This document shows, one piece after another, positions 42,386 to 49,780 of a stretch of 49,780 nt of DNA. The DNA comes from Lentimicrobiaceae bacterium (lineage in GTDB: Bacteria > Bacteroidota > Bacteroidia > Bacteroidales > JAGONC01). Positions within the stretch are counted from its first letter, which is position 1. Each line of letters opens with the position of its first letter. Made by a program: the position numbers and the translations under genes. Where the stretch lies: contig JAGONC010000024.1 in NCBI GenBank assembly GCA_017993235.1, positions 1-49,780 on the forward strand. The letters are read 5' to 3'. The notes below the pieces were generated by a model that was not told the origin of the DNA, ran no database searches, and worked only from the letters and a program-made list of their open reading frames with translations.

Positions 42386-43546
42386 CTATGGCTTGTGATG
42401 AACGATTTCTTCTTCAACGGCAAAAATATGCACAATCATATTATTCCAGGAATATTTCTTTTTTTCCTTTTCAATCCAGGACGAAAAATCCCTTTCCCTG
42501 TCATGCTCAACATAATCTGCTATGGCACCGGCCAGTTCCCGCGGGTCAGGATTCACCACATATCCCGCCCTGCCATCGGGTACCATTTCAGCCAATCCAC
42601 CCACGTTGGTGATCACCATGGGCTTGTTGAAATGATAGGCAATCTGGGTCACACCGCTTTGTGTGGCACTTTTATAGGGTTGAACGATCAGATCGGCGGC
42701 ACAGAAGAATTTAGCGACCTCTGCATTGGGAATGAAGTCATTAAAAGCAATCACCTTATCTCTGATCTGCAACTGGTCGATCAGTTGTTCGTAGGGTTTA
42801 CGGTCCGTATAGTACTCACCAGCGATGATCAGGCGAATAGGAAGCGTTTTAAGGCGTTCTTCGGCCAGGGCATGTAAAAGTATGTCCAATCCTTTATAAT
42901 CTCTTATAAAGCCAAAAAACAGCAAATAAAGGCAGTTATCATCCAGACTCAATGCTTTCCGGGCCGTATTCTTGTCGATGGGGTCGCCATAGGTATCATA
43001 AAGCGGATGCGGGCAGTATTTTCGGGGCCCTTTGACAGGAAAATGATCCAGATCGTTCATGACTGCCCGCGACATGAACAGGAATCCGTCGGAGCTTTTA
43101 AGGTAGTAGGTCGTGAGCCATCGGTCGAAAAAACGCCTTTCGTGCGGGATGATATTATCTGCAAGGGTAATGATCCGTGAAATGCGGTTCCGGCGGATAA
43201 TTCGGGCGATGGTGCCCAGGCATGGGCCCATGAAAGGCATCCAGTAGCGTATGATGACCAGGGTGGGACGAATCCTGCTGATCTCCCGGCCCACCTTCAG
43301 CCAGTTCAGCGGATGTATGGAATTGATCCTTTCGCGGATGTCAAGTCCCTCCGGCCGGGGATCACCCGATAACTGGGTTTTTCCGGGGAACAGGAAACCT
43401 GGATATTGCAGGCTGAAGGTATAAAGGATGGCCTCATGCCCCTGGTTCAGCAACTCCCTGGCCAGTCGTTCGTTGAAGGTTGCCAGTCCCCCCCTCAGTG
43501 GATAAGCAGGTCCGATAATGACGATTTTTTTCCTGTCCGTACCCAT
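42386..43546 (-). CDS. GT4-type glycosyltransferase
   Basis: A 386-aa GT-B enzyme. The N-terminal IGPAYPLRGGLATFNERLA binds the acceptor side. The C-terminal Rossmann half has LLFFGFIRDYKGLDILL, then IAFNDFIPNAEVAKFF, and the donor-site ADLIVQPYKSATQSGV with NVGGLAEMVPDGRAGYVV. It probably transfers a sugar, possibly the heptose made by its neighbours, to an envelope glycan. It lies in the operon between the GT2 gene and hddA. Confidence 0.9.
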   Translation of the reverse strand: MGTDRKKIVIIGPAYPLRGGLATFNERLARELLNQGHEAILYTFSLQYPGFLFPGKTQLSGDPRPEGLDIRERINSIHPLNWLKVGREISRIRPTLVIIRYWMPFMGPCLGTIARIIRRNRISRIITLADNIIPHERRFFDRWLTTYYLKSSDGFLFMSRAVMNDLDHFPVKGPRKYCPHPLYDTYGDPIDKNTARKALSLDDNCLYLLFFGFIRDYKGLDILLHALAEERLKTLPIRLIIAGEYYTDRKPYEQLIDQLQIRDKVIAFNDFIPNAEVAKFFCAADLIVQPYKSATQSGVTQIAYHFNKPMVITNVGGLAEMVPDGRAGYVVNPDPRELAGAIADYVEHDRERDFSSWIEKEKKKYSWNNMIVHIFAVEEEIVHHKP

Positions 43547-43585
43547 GGTGATGTGGATAATGGCTTTTTCGGGAGGTATAGCCGG

Positions 43586-44545
43586 TCATTGTGCAAAGCC
43601 CGTCATTTTCTCAACCTGGTATACAGGTTTGCCGCTGACCGCCCTGGAGATCATCTCTGCAAGGAAACCCGTAAGAAAAAGCTGTGTACCCATGATCATC
43701 GTGACCAGCGAAATATAAAAATAAGGGCTATCGGCAATCAATACTGACCGGATGCCATGGTTCAGGTAATAGATCTTCTGGGCTCCCAGGTAGATGGCTG
43801 CCAGCATGCCGACGATGAACAGGATGGTTCCGATGGATCCGAATAAATGCATGGGGCGCCTCCCGAAACGGGAAACGAAGGTAATGGACAGCAGGTCCAG
43901 GTACCCTTTCATGAAACGATCCATGCCAAATTTTGTTACGCCGTACTTGCGTTTCCGGTGTGCGACCACCTTCTCCCCTATCCTTCGAAATCCTGCCCAG
44001 TGCGCAATGACCGGTATGTAACGGTGCATCTCACCATAAACCTCAATGTTCCTGACCACTTCGCTGCGATAGGCTTTCAGGCCACAATTCATGTCATGCA
44101 GTTTCAGCCCCGACATTCTCCGCGTTGTCCAATTGTAGATCCTGGAAGTGATGCGCTTAACGAAAGGATCGTACCGTCGCTTTTTCCAGCCCGAAACCAG
44201 GTCGTACCCCTGATGTGCAATCATATCATACAGCACGGGTATCTCATCCGGAGAGTCCTGCAGATCAGCATCCATGGTGATCACCACCTCGCCGGAGCAT
44301 GCCTGAAAACCCTGGTGCAGGGCAGCCGACTTGCCATAATTCCGCCGGAAACGGATCCCTTTGATATGCTCGTTCCCTGCGCTGAGCCGCATGATGGTTT
44401 CCCATGATCCATCAGTGCTCCCATCATCAACAAACAGGATCTCATAGGCAAGATCACGATCCTTAAGTACCGACCCGATCCAGGAGGACAGCTCGGTCAG
44501 GGATTCCTGTTCGTTATAAAGAGGGATGACAACTGATAAGTCCAT
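43586..44545 (-). CDS. GT2 glycosyltransferase, polyprenyl-phosphate type (DPM1/ArnC/GtrB-like)
   Basis: A 319-aa enzyme. A GT-A domain has SVVIPLYNEQESL, LFVDDGSTDGSW, NYGKSAALHQGF and the metal-binding MDADLQDSP. The later HDMNCGLKAYRSEV is typical of the dolichol/undecaprenyl-phosphate sugar synthases. Two C-terminal membrane helices (about 232-256 and 270-295) anchor it. It probably loads a sugar on undecaprenyl phosphate for transfer outside the cytoplasm. It is 12 bases after the DUF4199 gene, a pairing often seen in Bacteroidota. Confidence 0.92.
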   Translation of the reverse strand: MDLSVVIPLYNEQESLTELSSWIGSVLKDRDLAYEILFVDDGSTDGSWETIMRLSAGNEHIKGIRFRRNYGKSAALHQGFQACSGEVVITMDADLQDSPDEIPVLYDMIAHQGYDLVSGWKKRRYDPFVKRITSRIYNWTTRRMSGLKLHDMNCGLKAYRSEVVRNIEVYGEMHRYIPVIAHWAGFRRIGEKVVAHRKRKYGVTKFGMDRFMKGYLDLLSITFVSRFGRRPMHLFGSIGTILFIVGMLAAIYLGAQKIYYLNHGIRSVLIADSPYFYISLVTMIMGTQLFLTGFLAEMISRAVSGKPVYQVEKMTGFAQ

Positions 44546-44557
44546 ATCGTGGAGGAA

Positions 44558-45094
44558 TTAAATCACCTCGGAGCCTGTTTTGTCCTTTTTTACGAATAAG
44601 GATATGAGCAGCGACAGGATGACTGCCATGATGAGGCCAGAGATCGCACCTCGCTGTATCTGGGATGCCGGCGTCATTTTTTGCATTTTACTGATCGCAG
44701 TATCTAATTGATCTTCCGTCATTTTATCACCCCACTTTTCGATGAACTGGTTGATATTCTCCTCCATCATTCCGGGTTCGATCCAGGCCATAAAAATATA
44801 GCTGTAGAGGGTGGAGATGATAAAACCGACCAGTCCGATGATCAAGCCACTGAAAAAACACCGTTTATAGTCGATCTTGCCTCCAAGGTACCGGTCACGG
44901 TACGCATTCACTCCCAGAAGCATCACTACGATCACGACCGCAAGGGTGACCAGCAGGTTCAGTAACATAAAGCCTATACCAAACATATTGATATCCAGGA
45001 TGTAATAGATCAGGCTGATGACCACCAGTGCGGCACCCAGGATCAGGCCATAGATCAGGGAATGGACAAATAAAGAGCGTGGTTTTGTTTCCAT
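44558..45094 (-). CDS. DUF4199 family membrane protein
   Basis: A 178-aa protein with four hydrophobic helices (about 12-30, 37-60, 80-103, 148-167) and a charged loop, WIEPGMMEENINQFIEKWGDKM. The DUF4199 family is specific to Bacteroidota and of unknown function. It is the first gene of the glycan operon and directly ahead of the GT2 gene, so a role with lipid-linked sugars is possible but unproven. Confidence 0.85.
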   Translation of the reverse strand: METKPRSLFVHSLIYGLILGAALVVISLIYYILDINMFGIGFMLLNLLVTLAVVIVVMLLGVNAYRDRYLGGKIDYKRCFFSGLIIGLVGFIISTLYSYIFMAWIEPGMMEENINQFIEKWGDKMTEDQLDTAISKMQKMTPASQIQRGAISGLIMAVILSLLISLFVKKDKTGSEVI

Positions 45095-45125
45095 GGTTTT
45101 GGTCTTTTTTAGTTGTACGTTTATG

Positions 45126-45232
45126 GTTCAGGGGTTTGGGTAAGGAAGCCGGTTTCGTTTAGGGGTGATGTTAAGAGTGACCCTGAACCTGACCTTTCAA
45201 CCAAACCGGCATCTTAACCATTACCTCTAAAC
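45126..45232. repeat. Imperfect inverted repeat in the glycan operon leader
   Basis: Arms 45126-45155 and 45203-45232 match at 22 of 30 positions, with a perfect 8-base end (GCCGGTTT / AAACCGGC). A further 19-base copy of the same word (GTTTAGGGGTGATGTTAAG, 45157-45175) lies in the loop and can also pair with the right arm. The left arm's GGTTCAGGG can pair with CCCTGAACC at 45181-45189. Two competing folds are thus possible in the 5' leader. Confidence 0.55.
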
Positions 45233-45243
45233 AGATTAAGGAA

Positions 45244-45251
45244 CAAAGGTA
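45244..45251 (-). promoter_or_regulatory. Promoter -7 box of the glycan operon
   Basis: On the minus strand TACCTTTG, an exact TAnnTTTG match about 150 bases ahead of the DUF4199 start. No -33 TTTG found. Transcripts from here would include the inverted repeat at 45126-45232 in their leader. Confidence 0.5.
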
Positions 45252-45311
45252 TAAAACTTCCCATCATATTAAAAATTTCCTGTTTGTTAATAAAACAACC
45301 CCCCAAAATCG

Positions 45312-45319
45312 TATCTTTG
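45312..45319 (+). promoter_or_regulatory. Promoter -7 box of the SRP RNA
   Basis: TATCTTTG, exact consensus, ending 4 bases ahead of the RNA's first base at 45324. The nearest upstream TTTG (45283-45286) is 25 bases away, longer than usual. Confidence 0.65.
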
Positions 45320-45323
45320 CACC

Positions 45324-45419
45324 GGGTAAGTCTTATACGACCAGCTCCTGCTGAACTCCCCCAGGTTCGGAAGGAAGCAAGGGTAGGTGGTTGAGCGGTG
45401 CGATATAAGGAGCTTACCC
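45324..45419 (+). ncRNA. ffs: Small signal recognition particle RNA (4.5S-type)
   Basis: A 96-base RNA. Its ends pair (GGGTAAG with CTTACCC). The apical domain has the highly conserved GTTCGGAAGGAAGCAAGG, which binds Ffh. The size and lack of an Alu domain fit the Bacteroidota small form. The 3' end is followed by ATTTTT, a terminator-like T-run. It guides membrane and secreted proteins to the translocon. Confidence 0.92.
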
Positions 45420-45440
45420 ATTTTTCACGATCTCTTATCT

Positions 45441-46049
45441 ATGTTATTACATATACATCCTGAAAATCCAAGTGCCCGTCAAATCAAAATGGTGGTGGAT
45501 TGCCTGAACGAAGGGGGTGTGATCATTTTTCCGACCGATACGGTCTATGGGCTGGGTTGTGACATATACCAGGGTAAAGCCATCGATAGGATAGCACTGA
45601 TCAAGGGGATCAGAAAAGAAAAAGCCAACTTCTCCTTTATCTGTCATGACCTCAGCAACCTGGCCGATTACACGCGGCCATTGAACAATTCGGTGTATAA
45701 GTTGATGAAGGCAACGCTGCCCGGACCTTATACGTTTATTTTGAATGCCAACAGTAACGTGCCGAAGATCTTCCAGAGTAAAAAGAAGACAGTGGGGATC
45801 CGGGTTCCCGACAACAAGATCCCGGTTGAGATCGTCAGGGAGCTGGGTCATCCGATCATGACAACCTCGGTATATGATGTTGATGAGGTCCTGGAATATA
45901 CGACCGATCCGGAGCTGATCCACGAAAAATTCAAGGATCTGGTTGATATCGTGATTGATGGGGGTTATGGTGACAATCAGCCATCCACCATTCTTGACTG
46001 CACAGGTGAGGAGATCTTTGTCATCAGGGAAGGGAAGGGGAAGATATAA
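45441..46049 (+). CDS. Sua5/YciO/YrdC-family protein (YciO-type threonylcarbamoyl-AMP synthase family)
   Basis: 202 aa from the ATG at 45441. A longer frame would overlap the SRP RNA and is rejected. The nucleotide-binding signature is GGVIIFPTDTVYGLGCDI, then RIALIKGIRKEKANFSFICHDL and TLPGPYTFIL. KKKTVGIRVPDNKIPVEI and PIMTTSV complete the active-site cleft. The opening HIHPENPSARQI matches YciO more closely than TsaC. TsaC/Sua5 makes threonylcarbamoyl-AMP for the t6A modification of tRNA. YciO proteins share the fold, and their exact role is less settled. Confidence 0.88.
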   Translation: MLLHIHPENPSARQIKMVVDCLNEGGVIIFPTDTVYGLGCDIYQGKAIDRIALIKGIRKEKANFSFICHDLSNLADYTRPLNNSVYKLMKATLPGPYTFILNANSNVPKIFQSKKKTVGIRVPDNKIPVEIVRELGHPIMTTSVYDVDEVLEYTTDPELIHEKFKDLVDIVIDGGYGDNQPSTILDCTGEEIFVIREGKGKI

Positions 46050-46051
46050 TT

Positions 46052-46083
46052 GTTCGATTGTCGATTGTCGATTGTCGATTTTT
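46052..46083. repeat. GATTGTC tandem repeat
   Basis: Three direct copies of GATTGTC followed by GATTTTT, just after the YciO-type gene. Same word as the hairpins at 9717 and 14395. A second low-complexity motif (AGCTTGTAGCTTGCAGC) follows at about 46108. Confidence 0.75.
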
Positions 46084-46169
46084 CATTTGTTAATTATTGA
46101 TATGCTTCCAGCTTGTAGCTTGCAGCGTGCAGCCTGACAGCCCTAAATCAAATTAGTTCCCCTTCCAAA

Positions 46170-46201
46170 GTTGTTAATTAACAGAATAAATTATACTTTT
46201 G
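46170..46201 (+). promoter_or_regulatory. Promoter of tRNA-Lys
   Basis: GTTG (46170-46173), 20-base spacer, TACTTTTG (46194-46201). The -7 box is exact and the -33 box has one mismatch. Confidence 0.6.
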
Positions 46202-46222
46202 CAGTCCTTTTTTTAACAGGAT

Positions 46223-46295
46223 GATTCAGTAGCTCAGCAGGTAGAGCAACGGCCTTTTAAGCCGTGGGTCCCGGGTTCGAATCCCGGCTGGATCA
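46223..46295 (+). tRNA. tRNA-Lys (anticodon UUU)
   Basis: A 73-base cloverleaf without an encoded CCA. The acceptor stem is GATTCAG/CTGGATC (one G-U pair). The D-arm is GCTCAGCAGGTAGAGC, the anticodon stem-loop ACGGC-CTTTTAA-GCCGT with UUU, and the T-arm CCGGGTTCGAATCCCGG. All stems pair. It is followed directly by a strong terminator. Confidence 0.95.
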
Positions 46296-46296
46296 C

Positions 46297-46334
46297 AAAA
46301 AAAAGAAGGCATCCGATCGGATGCCTTCTTTTTT
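46297..46334. terminator. Bidirectional intrinsic terminator
   Basis: A perfect 24-base palindrome (46305-46328, GAAGGCATCCGA and its complement) flanked by A8 on the left and T6 on the right. It ends the tRNA-Lys transcript and, on the other strand, the giant adhesin-like gene whose stop is at 46350. Confidence 0.92.
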
Positions 46335-46349
46335 CATATCCTGTGATGC

Positions 46350-49300
46350 TTATCGCAGGATCAGACGCTCTACCTTCGAGATGTTATCTCCGTAGAGTCT
46401 CAGGAAGTAAACTCCCTTGGGATACGTTGCAATATCGATCTCGGTCTTGTAGAAGCCATTGATGCTTTCTACCGTTTCCTGTTTGAGGATCTGACCGGTG
46501 ATGTCCATGAGCGACAGCTCAAGTTTGCCTGTGATGTTGGTTATCTTCACATTGAACTTGGCATCGGATGGGTTCGGATAAACCTGTACCGTCAGTTCAG
46601 CAGCAGGTTCGCCTGGTACACCCGGGCAAGGATCAGCGCTGACGACCAGCGCATCGCTGTAGTCGCCTTCACCGCAATCGTTCACGCCCTTCACCTTGAT
46701 GAAGACCGGTCCAAAATACTCACCACTCCAGTCTACAACACCAACGGTACCTGAGCCGGAGATGATTCCTGCCTCTGCCGGGAAGATTTCCCATTCATAC
46801 GACAGTGCATTTGCAGCTCCGACGGTCTGATACCAGGTGGTATCGCTGGTAAGCACACAGACGGTATCGCTTCCGGTTGGAATTCCGGGTATTGCCGGCA
46901 TAGGATCGATCAGTAACACCATCATGTCGCTTGCAGGATCCGGACACGGAGCAATCGGCCAGGCGGTCAGTGTCAGATTGACATAACCCAGCAGAACATC
47001 CGTGGTACCCGGTTCATAGGTAGCATTCAGCAACGTATTGTCGTTGAATTTACCGTCACCTGAAGAAGCCCATTCTGTATAGAAGTAACCACCGGCAACA
47101 CCACTGAGCTGGTAGAGTTCATTGGCACAGATCTTATCATCGGCGCCAGCATTGGCAAAAGCAGCTGCTGCAATGGTCAGCACGACATCATCCACAGCAT
47201 TTTCACTGCAGGGTGCTTCTGCGTAAGCGGTCAGCGTCAGCTGAATGGTGCCTGTCAGGTAGTCAAGTGTACCTGGTGTGTACACCGGATCCAGAATATT
47301 GGCATTGCTGAAGGTTCCATCACCTGCCGTGGTCCATGTCACCGAAGCATAATTGTCGGCTGTTCCGGCCAGTTGTGCTGTTTCGGTTGAGCAGACGGCA
47401 AAATCCTCACCGGCAAATGCCGTCGGCGGCGTGGTGATCGTCAGTGTCATGGCATCGGTTGCCAGTCCACCACACGGAGGCTGAGCGTAAGCGGTCAGGG
47501 TCAGAACGACAACACCGTCGGTGATATCGCCCGGACTCGGCTGATAGATGGCATTGATCACGTTTGGATTGACGAATGTACCCGAGCCGCTGCTTGTCCA
47601 CAACAATGAGCCGTAATGGGAAGCTGTAGCTCCGCTCAGTACAAAGTCATTGCCTGCGCAAACCGCACCATCCGCACCTGCAAAGGCCTCAGGCTGGCCG
47701 ATGATGGTCAGTACCATGGCATCGGATGCATTGTTGGAGCAGGGAGCAATCGCATAGGCAGTCAGGGTCAGTGTGGCTGAACCACTGGTAATATCGCCTG
47801 CACCCGGTGTGTAGACCGGATTCAGGATATGGGTATTGCTGAAGGTACCATCACCCGATGTGGTCCAGGTAATGCTGCTGTAATGCTGTGCAGCTCCGCT
47901 CAGCGTATGGGTTCCGCTGCCGCAGATTGTGGCATTGGGACCCGCATTGGCTGTCGGCTGTGAGACAAAGGTAACCACCACCTGGTCGCTCACCGGTTCT
48001 GTACACGGTGGGACCGGCGTCGCAGTCAATGTCAGAACGGCTGAGCCAGCGGCAATGTCAGCAGCACCCGGCCAGTATTGTGTAAACGTTGAGGTTGGAT
48101 CGATAAAATAACCGTCACCTGATGTTGTCCACATCGTTGTCCAGGCATTGGTCGTCCAGCCCAGGGTCAGATAGTAACCGTCTTCGCATGCAGCACCGTC
48201 ATCGCCGGCATTCACCGTAGGCAGCGAGCCGATCTCCAGGATCATCTGATCCGTAGCTATATCCGGACATTCGTTCATCGCAAACGCAGTCAGGGTGAGT
48301 ACCACTTCACCGGCAGCAATATCTGCATCACCTGGCGTATAAGTTGAAGCAAGCAGCGTGGCGTCGTCAAACGTACCATCACCTGCTGTGGTCCACAGCA
48401 AGGAACTATAGTTGGTGGCTGTGGCGTTCAGGGTATAAGCCTGGTCTTCACAGATAATGTCATCTTCACCAGCATCGGCTGTGGGAAGCGGAGTTACACT
48501 GATCGTAACGGGCTCCGTGTAAATCTCTCCGCAATAATCGGTGACGTACAACCTGTATTGTGTCGTGTTGATCAGGATGTCGGGCTGATAGGTTGTTCCA
48601 GTGGCCCCGCTGATGTCCATCCAGACACCACTGAGGATATAGGTATATTCAATCGCCACCTCGATACCATAGGCTGTGCCACCACCATCACCGTAGCCGT
48701 CAACGAAGTAGACCAGCCATTGTCCGGCTGATTGCTCACCATTAAATGCGTCGGTATTAAACACGAAATCATTGGAGCATCCGTAATTGGCAAAACCACT
48801 CCAGATCAGAACCGATGTTCCCGCAGGAGATTTCAGGTACAGGGAAACCTCATCGTACCAGTAATCAGAACAGATCTGGTCGGCTGTTACCTTGACATTG
48901 GCTACAACCACATCTTCTGCCGGCGGGATTACATTCTGTGCCCATCCGATATCTAACCAGGAATCGAGTTCATAGGCATAAGGATCTGTCAGGTCGGGAT
49001 AGCCATAGCTATACTCATCTTCAAATTCCTGCTCGCCTTCGATGAACACCTGCCACTGATATTCATAGTCGCCTGCGCCACCAGTTACCGTAGAGGTAAG
49101 AAGTTCTGGCGCCGTATTGTAGCAGATGATCTGGTCTTCAGCGATCGTCCCAGTAAGAACGTCATAAACAATTATCGTAACGCTATTGCTGGTTACCGGA
49201 CCGCAACCGTGTCCGTCATTAACGACGACATTGTAATAGGTGGTCCCAATTAAGATGGCTGGTTGGTAAGTGGGGTTGATGGCGCCGTCGATGGCTGTCC

Positions 49301-49780
49301 ATATTTCTCCATCCTCCGACATCTGCCATTGATAGGTGTATTCTTCGTCACCACCGGTTACCACAGAAGTCAGCGGTTCCGGCTGCGTGGCATTGCAGAG
49401 CTCTTGATCAGCGGCAATCGCAACCTCAATGACATCGAATACGGTGATCGTGACAGCATTGCTGGTTACCGGACCGCAACCGTGTCCGTCATCAACGACG
49501 ACATTGTAATAGGTCGTCCCGATCAGAATGTCAGGTTCATAAGTGGGGCTGATGGCACCGCCAATGGCTGTCCATACTTCCCCATCCTCTGACATCTGCC
49601 ATTGATAGGTGTATTCTTCGTCACCGCCGGTTACCACAGAGGTTAGCGGTTCTGGCTGCGTGGCATTGCAGATCTCCTGATCAGCGGCAATCGTAACCTC
49701 AATGACGTCGAATACGGTGATCGTGACAGCATTGCTGGTTACCGGGCCGCAACCGTGTCCGTCGTCAACGACGACATTGT
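46350..49780 (-). CDS. Giant repeat-rich T9SS-secreted adhesin-like protein (5' end missing)
   Basis: An open frame of more than 1140 codons running off the right edge; the true start lies outside. From the N-terminal side come near-identical 91-residue Ig/PKD-like repeats (each from VTGGDEEYTYQWQ to LTSV, 273 bases apart). A third repeat is split by a roughly 140-residue insertion (48627-49046) that looks like a proprotein-convertase P-domain. Seven repeats of about 89 residues follow, each with a WTTSGDGTF-type strand, a YTPG-D segment, LTLTA and a Cys pair. A PKD-like domain (SYEWEIFPAEAGIISGSG) and a type A T9SS sorting domain (VQVYPNPSDAKFNVKI to RLILR) end the protein. It is probably a cell-surface or secreted adhesin or SprB-like filament; no catalytic domain is visible. 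Confidence 0.88.
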   Translation of the reverse strand, partial: NVVVDDGHGCGPVTSNAVTITVFDVIEVTIAADQEICNATQPEPLTSVVTGGDEEYTYQWQMSEDGEVWTAIGGAISPTYEPDILIGTTYYNVVVDDGHGCGPVTSNAVTITVFDVIEVAIAADQELCNATQPEPLTSVVTGGDEEYTYQWQMSEDGEIWTAIDGAINPTYQPAILIGTTYYNVVVNDGHGCGPVTSNSVTIIVYDVLTGTIAEDQIICYNTAPELLTSTVTGGAGDYEYQWQVFIEGEQEFEDEYSYGYPDLTDPYAYELDSWLDIGWAQNVIPPAEDVVVANVKVTADQICSDYWYDEVSLYLKSPAGTSVLIWSGFANYGCSNDFVFNTDAFNGEQSAGQWLVYFVDGYGDGGGTAYGIEVAIEYTYILSGVWMDISGATGTTYQPDILINTTQYRLYVTDYCGEIYTEPVTISVTPLPTADAGEDDIICEDQAYTLNATATNYSSLLWTTAGDGTFDDATLLASTYTPGDADIAAGEVVLTLTAFAMNECPDIATDQMILEIGSLPTVNAGDDGAACEDGYYLTLGWTTNAWTTMWTTSGDGYFIDPTSTFTQYWPGAADIAAGSAVLTLTATPVPPCTEPVSDQVVVTFVSQPTANAGPNATICGSGTHTLSGAAQHYSSITWTTSGDGTFSNTHILNPVYTPGAGDITSGSATLTLTAYAIAPCSNNASDAMVLTIIGQPEAFAGADGAVCAGNDFVLSGATASHYGSLLWTSSGSGTFVNPNVINAIYQPSPGDITDGVVVLTLTAYAQPPCGGLATDAMTLTITTPPTAFAGEDFAVCSTETAQLAGTADNYASVTWTTAGDGTFSNANILDPVYTPGTLDYLTGTIQLTLTAYAEAPCSENAVDDVVLTIAAAAFANAGADDKICANELYQLSGVAGGYFYTEWASSGDGKFNDNTLLNATYEPGTTDVLLGYVNLTLTAWPIAPCPDPASDMMVLLIDPMPAIPGIPTGSDTVCVLTSDTTWYQTVGAANALSYEWEIFPAEAGIISGSGTVGVVDWSGEYFGPVFIKVKGVNDCGEGDYSDALVVSADPCPGVPGEPAAELTVQVYPNPSDAKFNVKITNITGKLELSLMDITGQILKQETVESINGFYKTEIDIATYPKGVYFLRLYGDNISKVERLILR

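Noticed and set aside
45387..45440. N-terminal extension of the YciO-type gene
   Set aside because: It would be translated from within the SRP RNA; the ATG at 45441 matches the family's start.

Overview
The window looks like chromosome of a Bacteroidota bacterium, probably a Bacteroidales/Marinilabiliales-type lineage and possibly uncultured. Evidence: three proteins with type IX secretion (T9SS) C-terminal sorting domains, families largely confined to the phylum (DUF4831, DUF4199, FISUMP domains, a two-component-propeller histidine kinase), and repeated promoter boxes of the Bacteroidota form TTTG-N19..21-TAnnTTTG. GC content is moderate. No prophage, insertion sequence, integrase or CRISPR array was seen, and most genes are ordinary core functions.

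Layout, left to right. (1) 1-6237: the start of a CrtI-type phytoene desaturase running off the left edge, a lipoprotein cyclase, and a minus-strand operon for a split MacB-like efflux pump (ATPase, two paralogous permeases, membrane fusion protein). (2) 6238-16560: surface and envelope genes: a decayed pseudogene, a secreted dockerin-like/triple-FISUMP protein, an OmpA-family protein, an orphan sensor kinase, a T9SS-exported GH53 galactanase and a beta-barrel protein. (3) 16633-30779: mixed metabolism: a frameshifted UMF1 transporter, rubrerythrin, a GNAT protein, CstA, a GOLPH3-like protein, an SDR with no standard start codon, the DUF47-PiT phosphate pair, a T9SS-exported M1 peptidase, rhodanese, RarA, KdsA and a Yip1 protein. 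(4) 30841-37963: a DUF4831 gene divergent from a six-gene phosphate operon (degenerate PstS-like lipoprotein, PstS, PstC, PstA, PstB, porin). (5) 37968-45094: a sodium:solute symporter and a seven-gene minus-strand glycan operon that can build a nucleotide-activated D-glycero-D-manno-heptose (GmhA, HddA, GmhB, HddC), with two glycosyltransferases and a DUF4199 membrane protein. (6) 45324-49780: small SRP RNA, a YciO/TsaC-family gene, tRNA-Lys(UUU), a bidirectional terminator, and the C-terminal part of a giant repeat-rich T9SS adhesin-like protein running off the right edge.

Functional themes are phosphate acquisition (two independent inner-membrane systems plus a porin), envelope glycan synthesis (Kdo and heptose), and secreted or surface proteins using the T9SS. 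No complete undescribed system is evident. The best leads are a bacterial GOLPH3-like protein, a binding-dead-looking PstS paralogue heading the Pst operon, a P-domain nested inside an adhesin repeat, an internally deleted pseudogene next to the FISUMP gene, and a family of GATTGTC hairpins between convergent genes.
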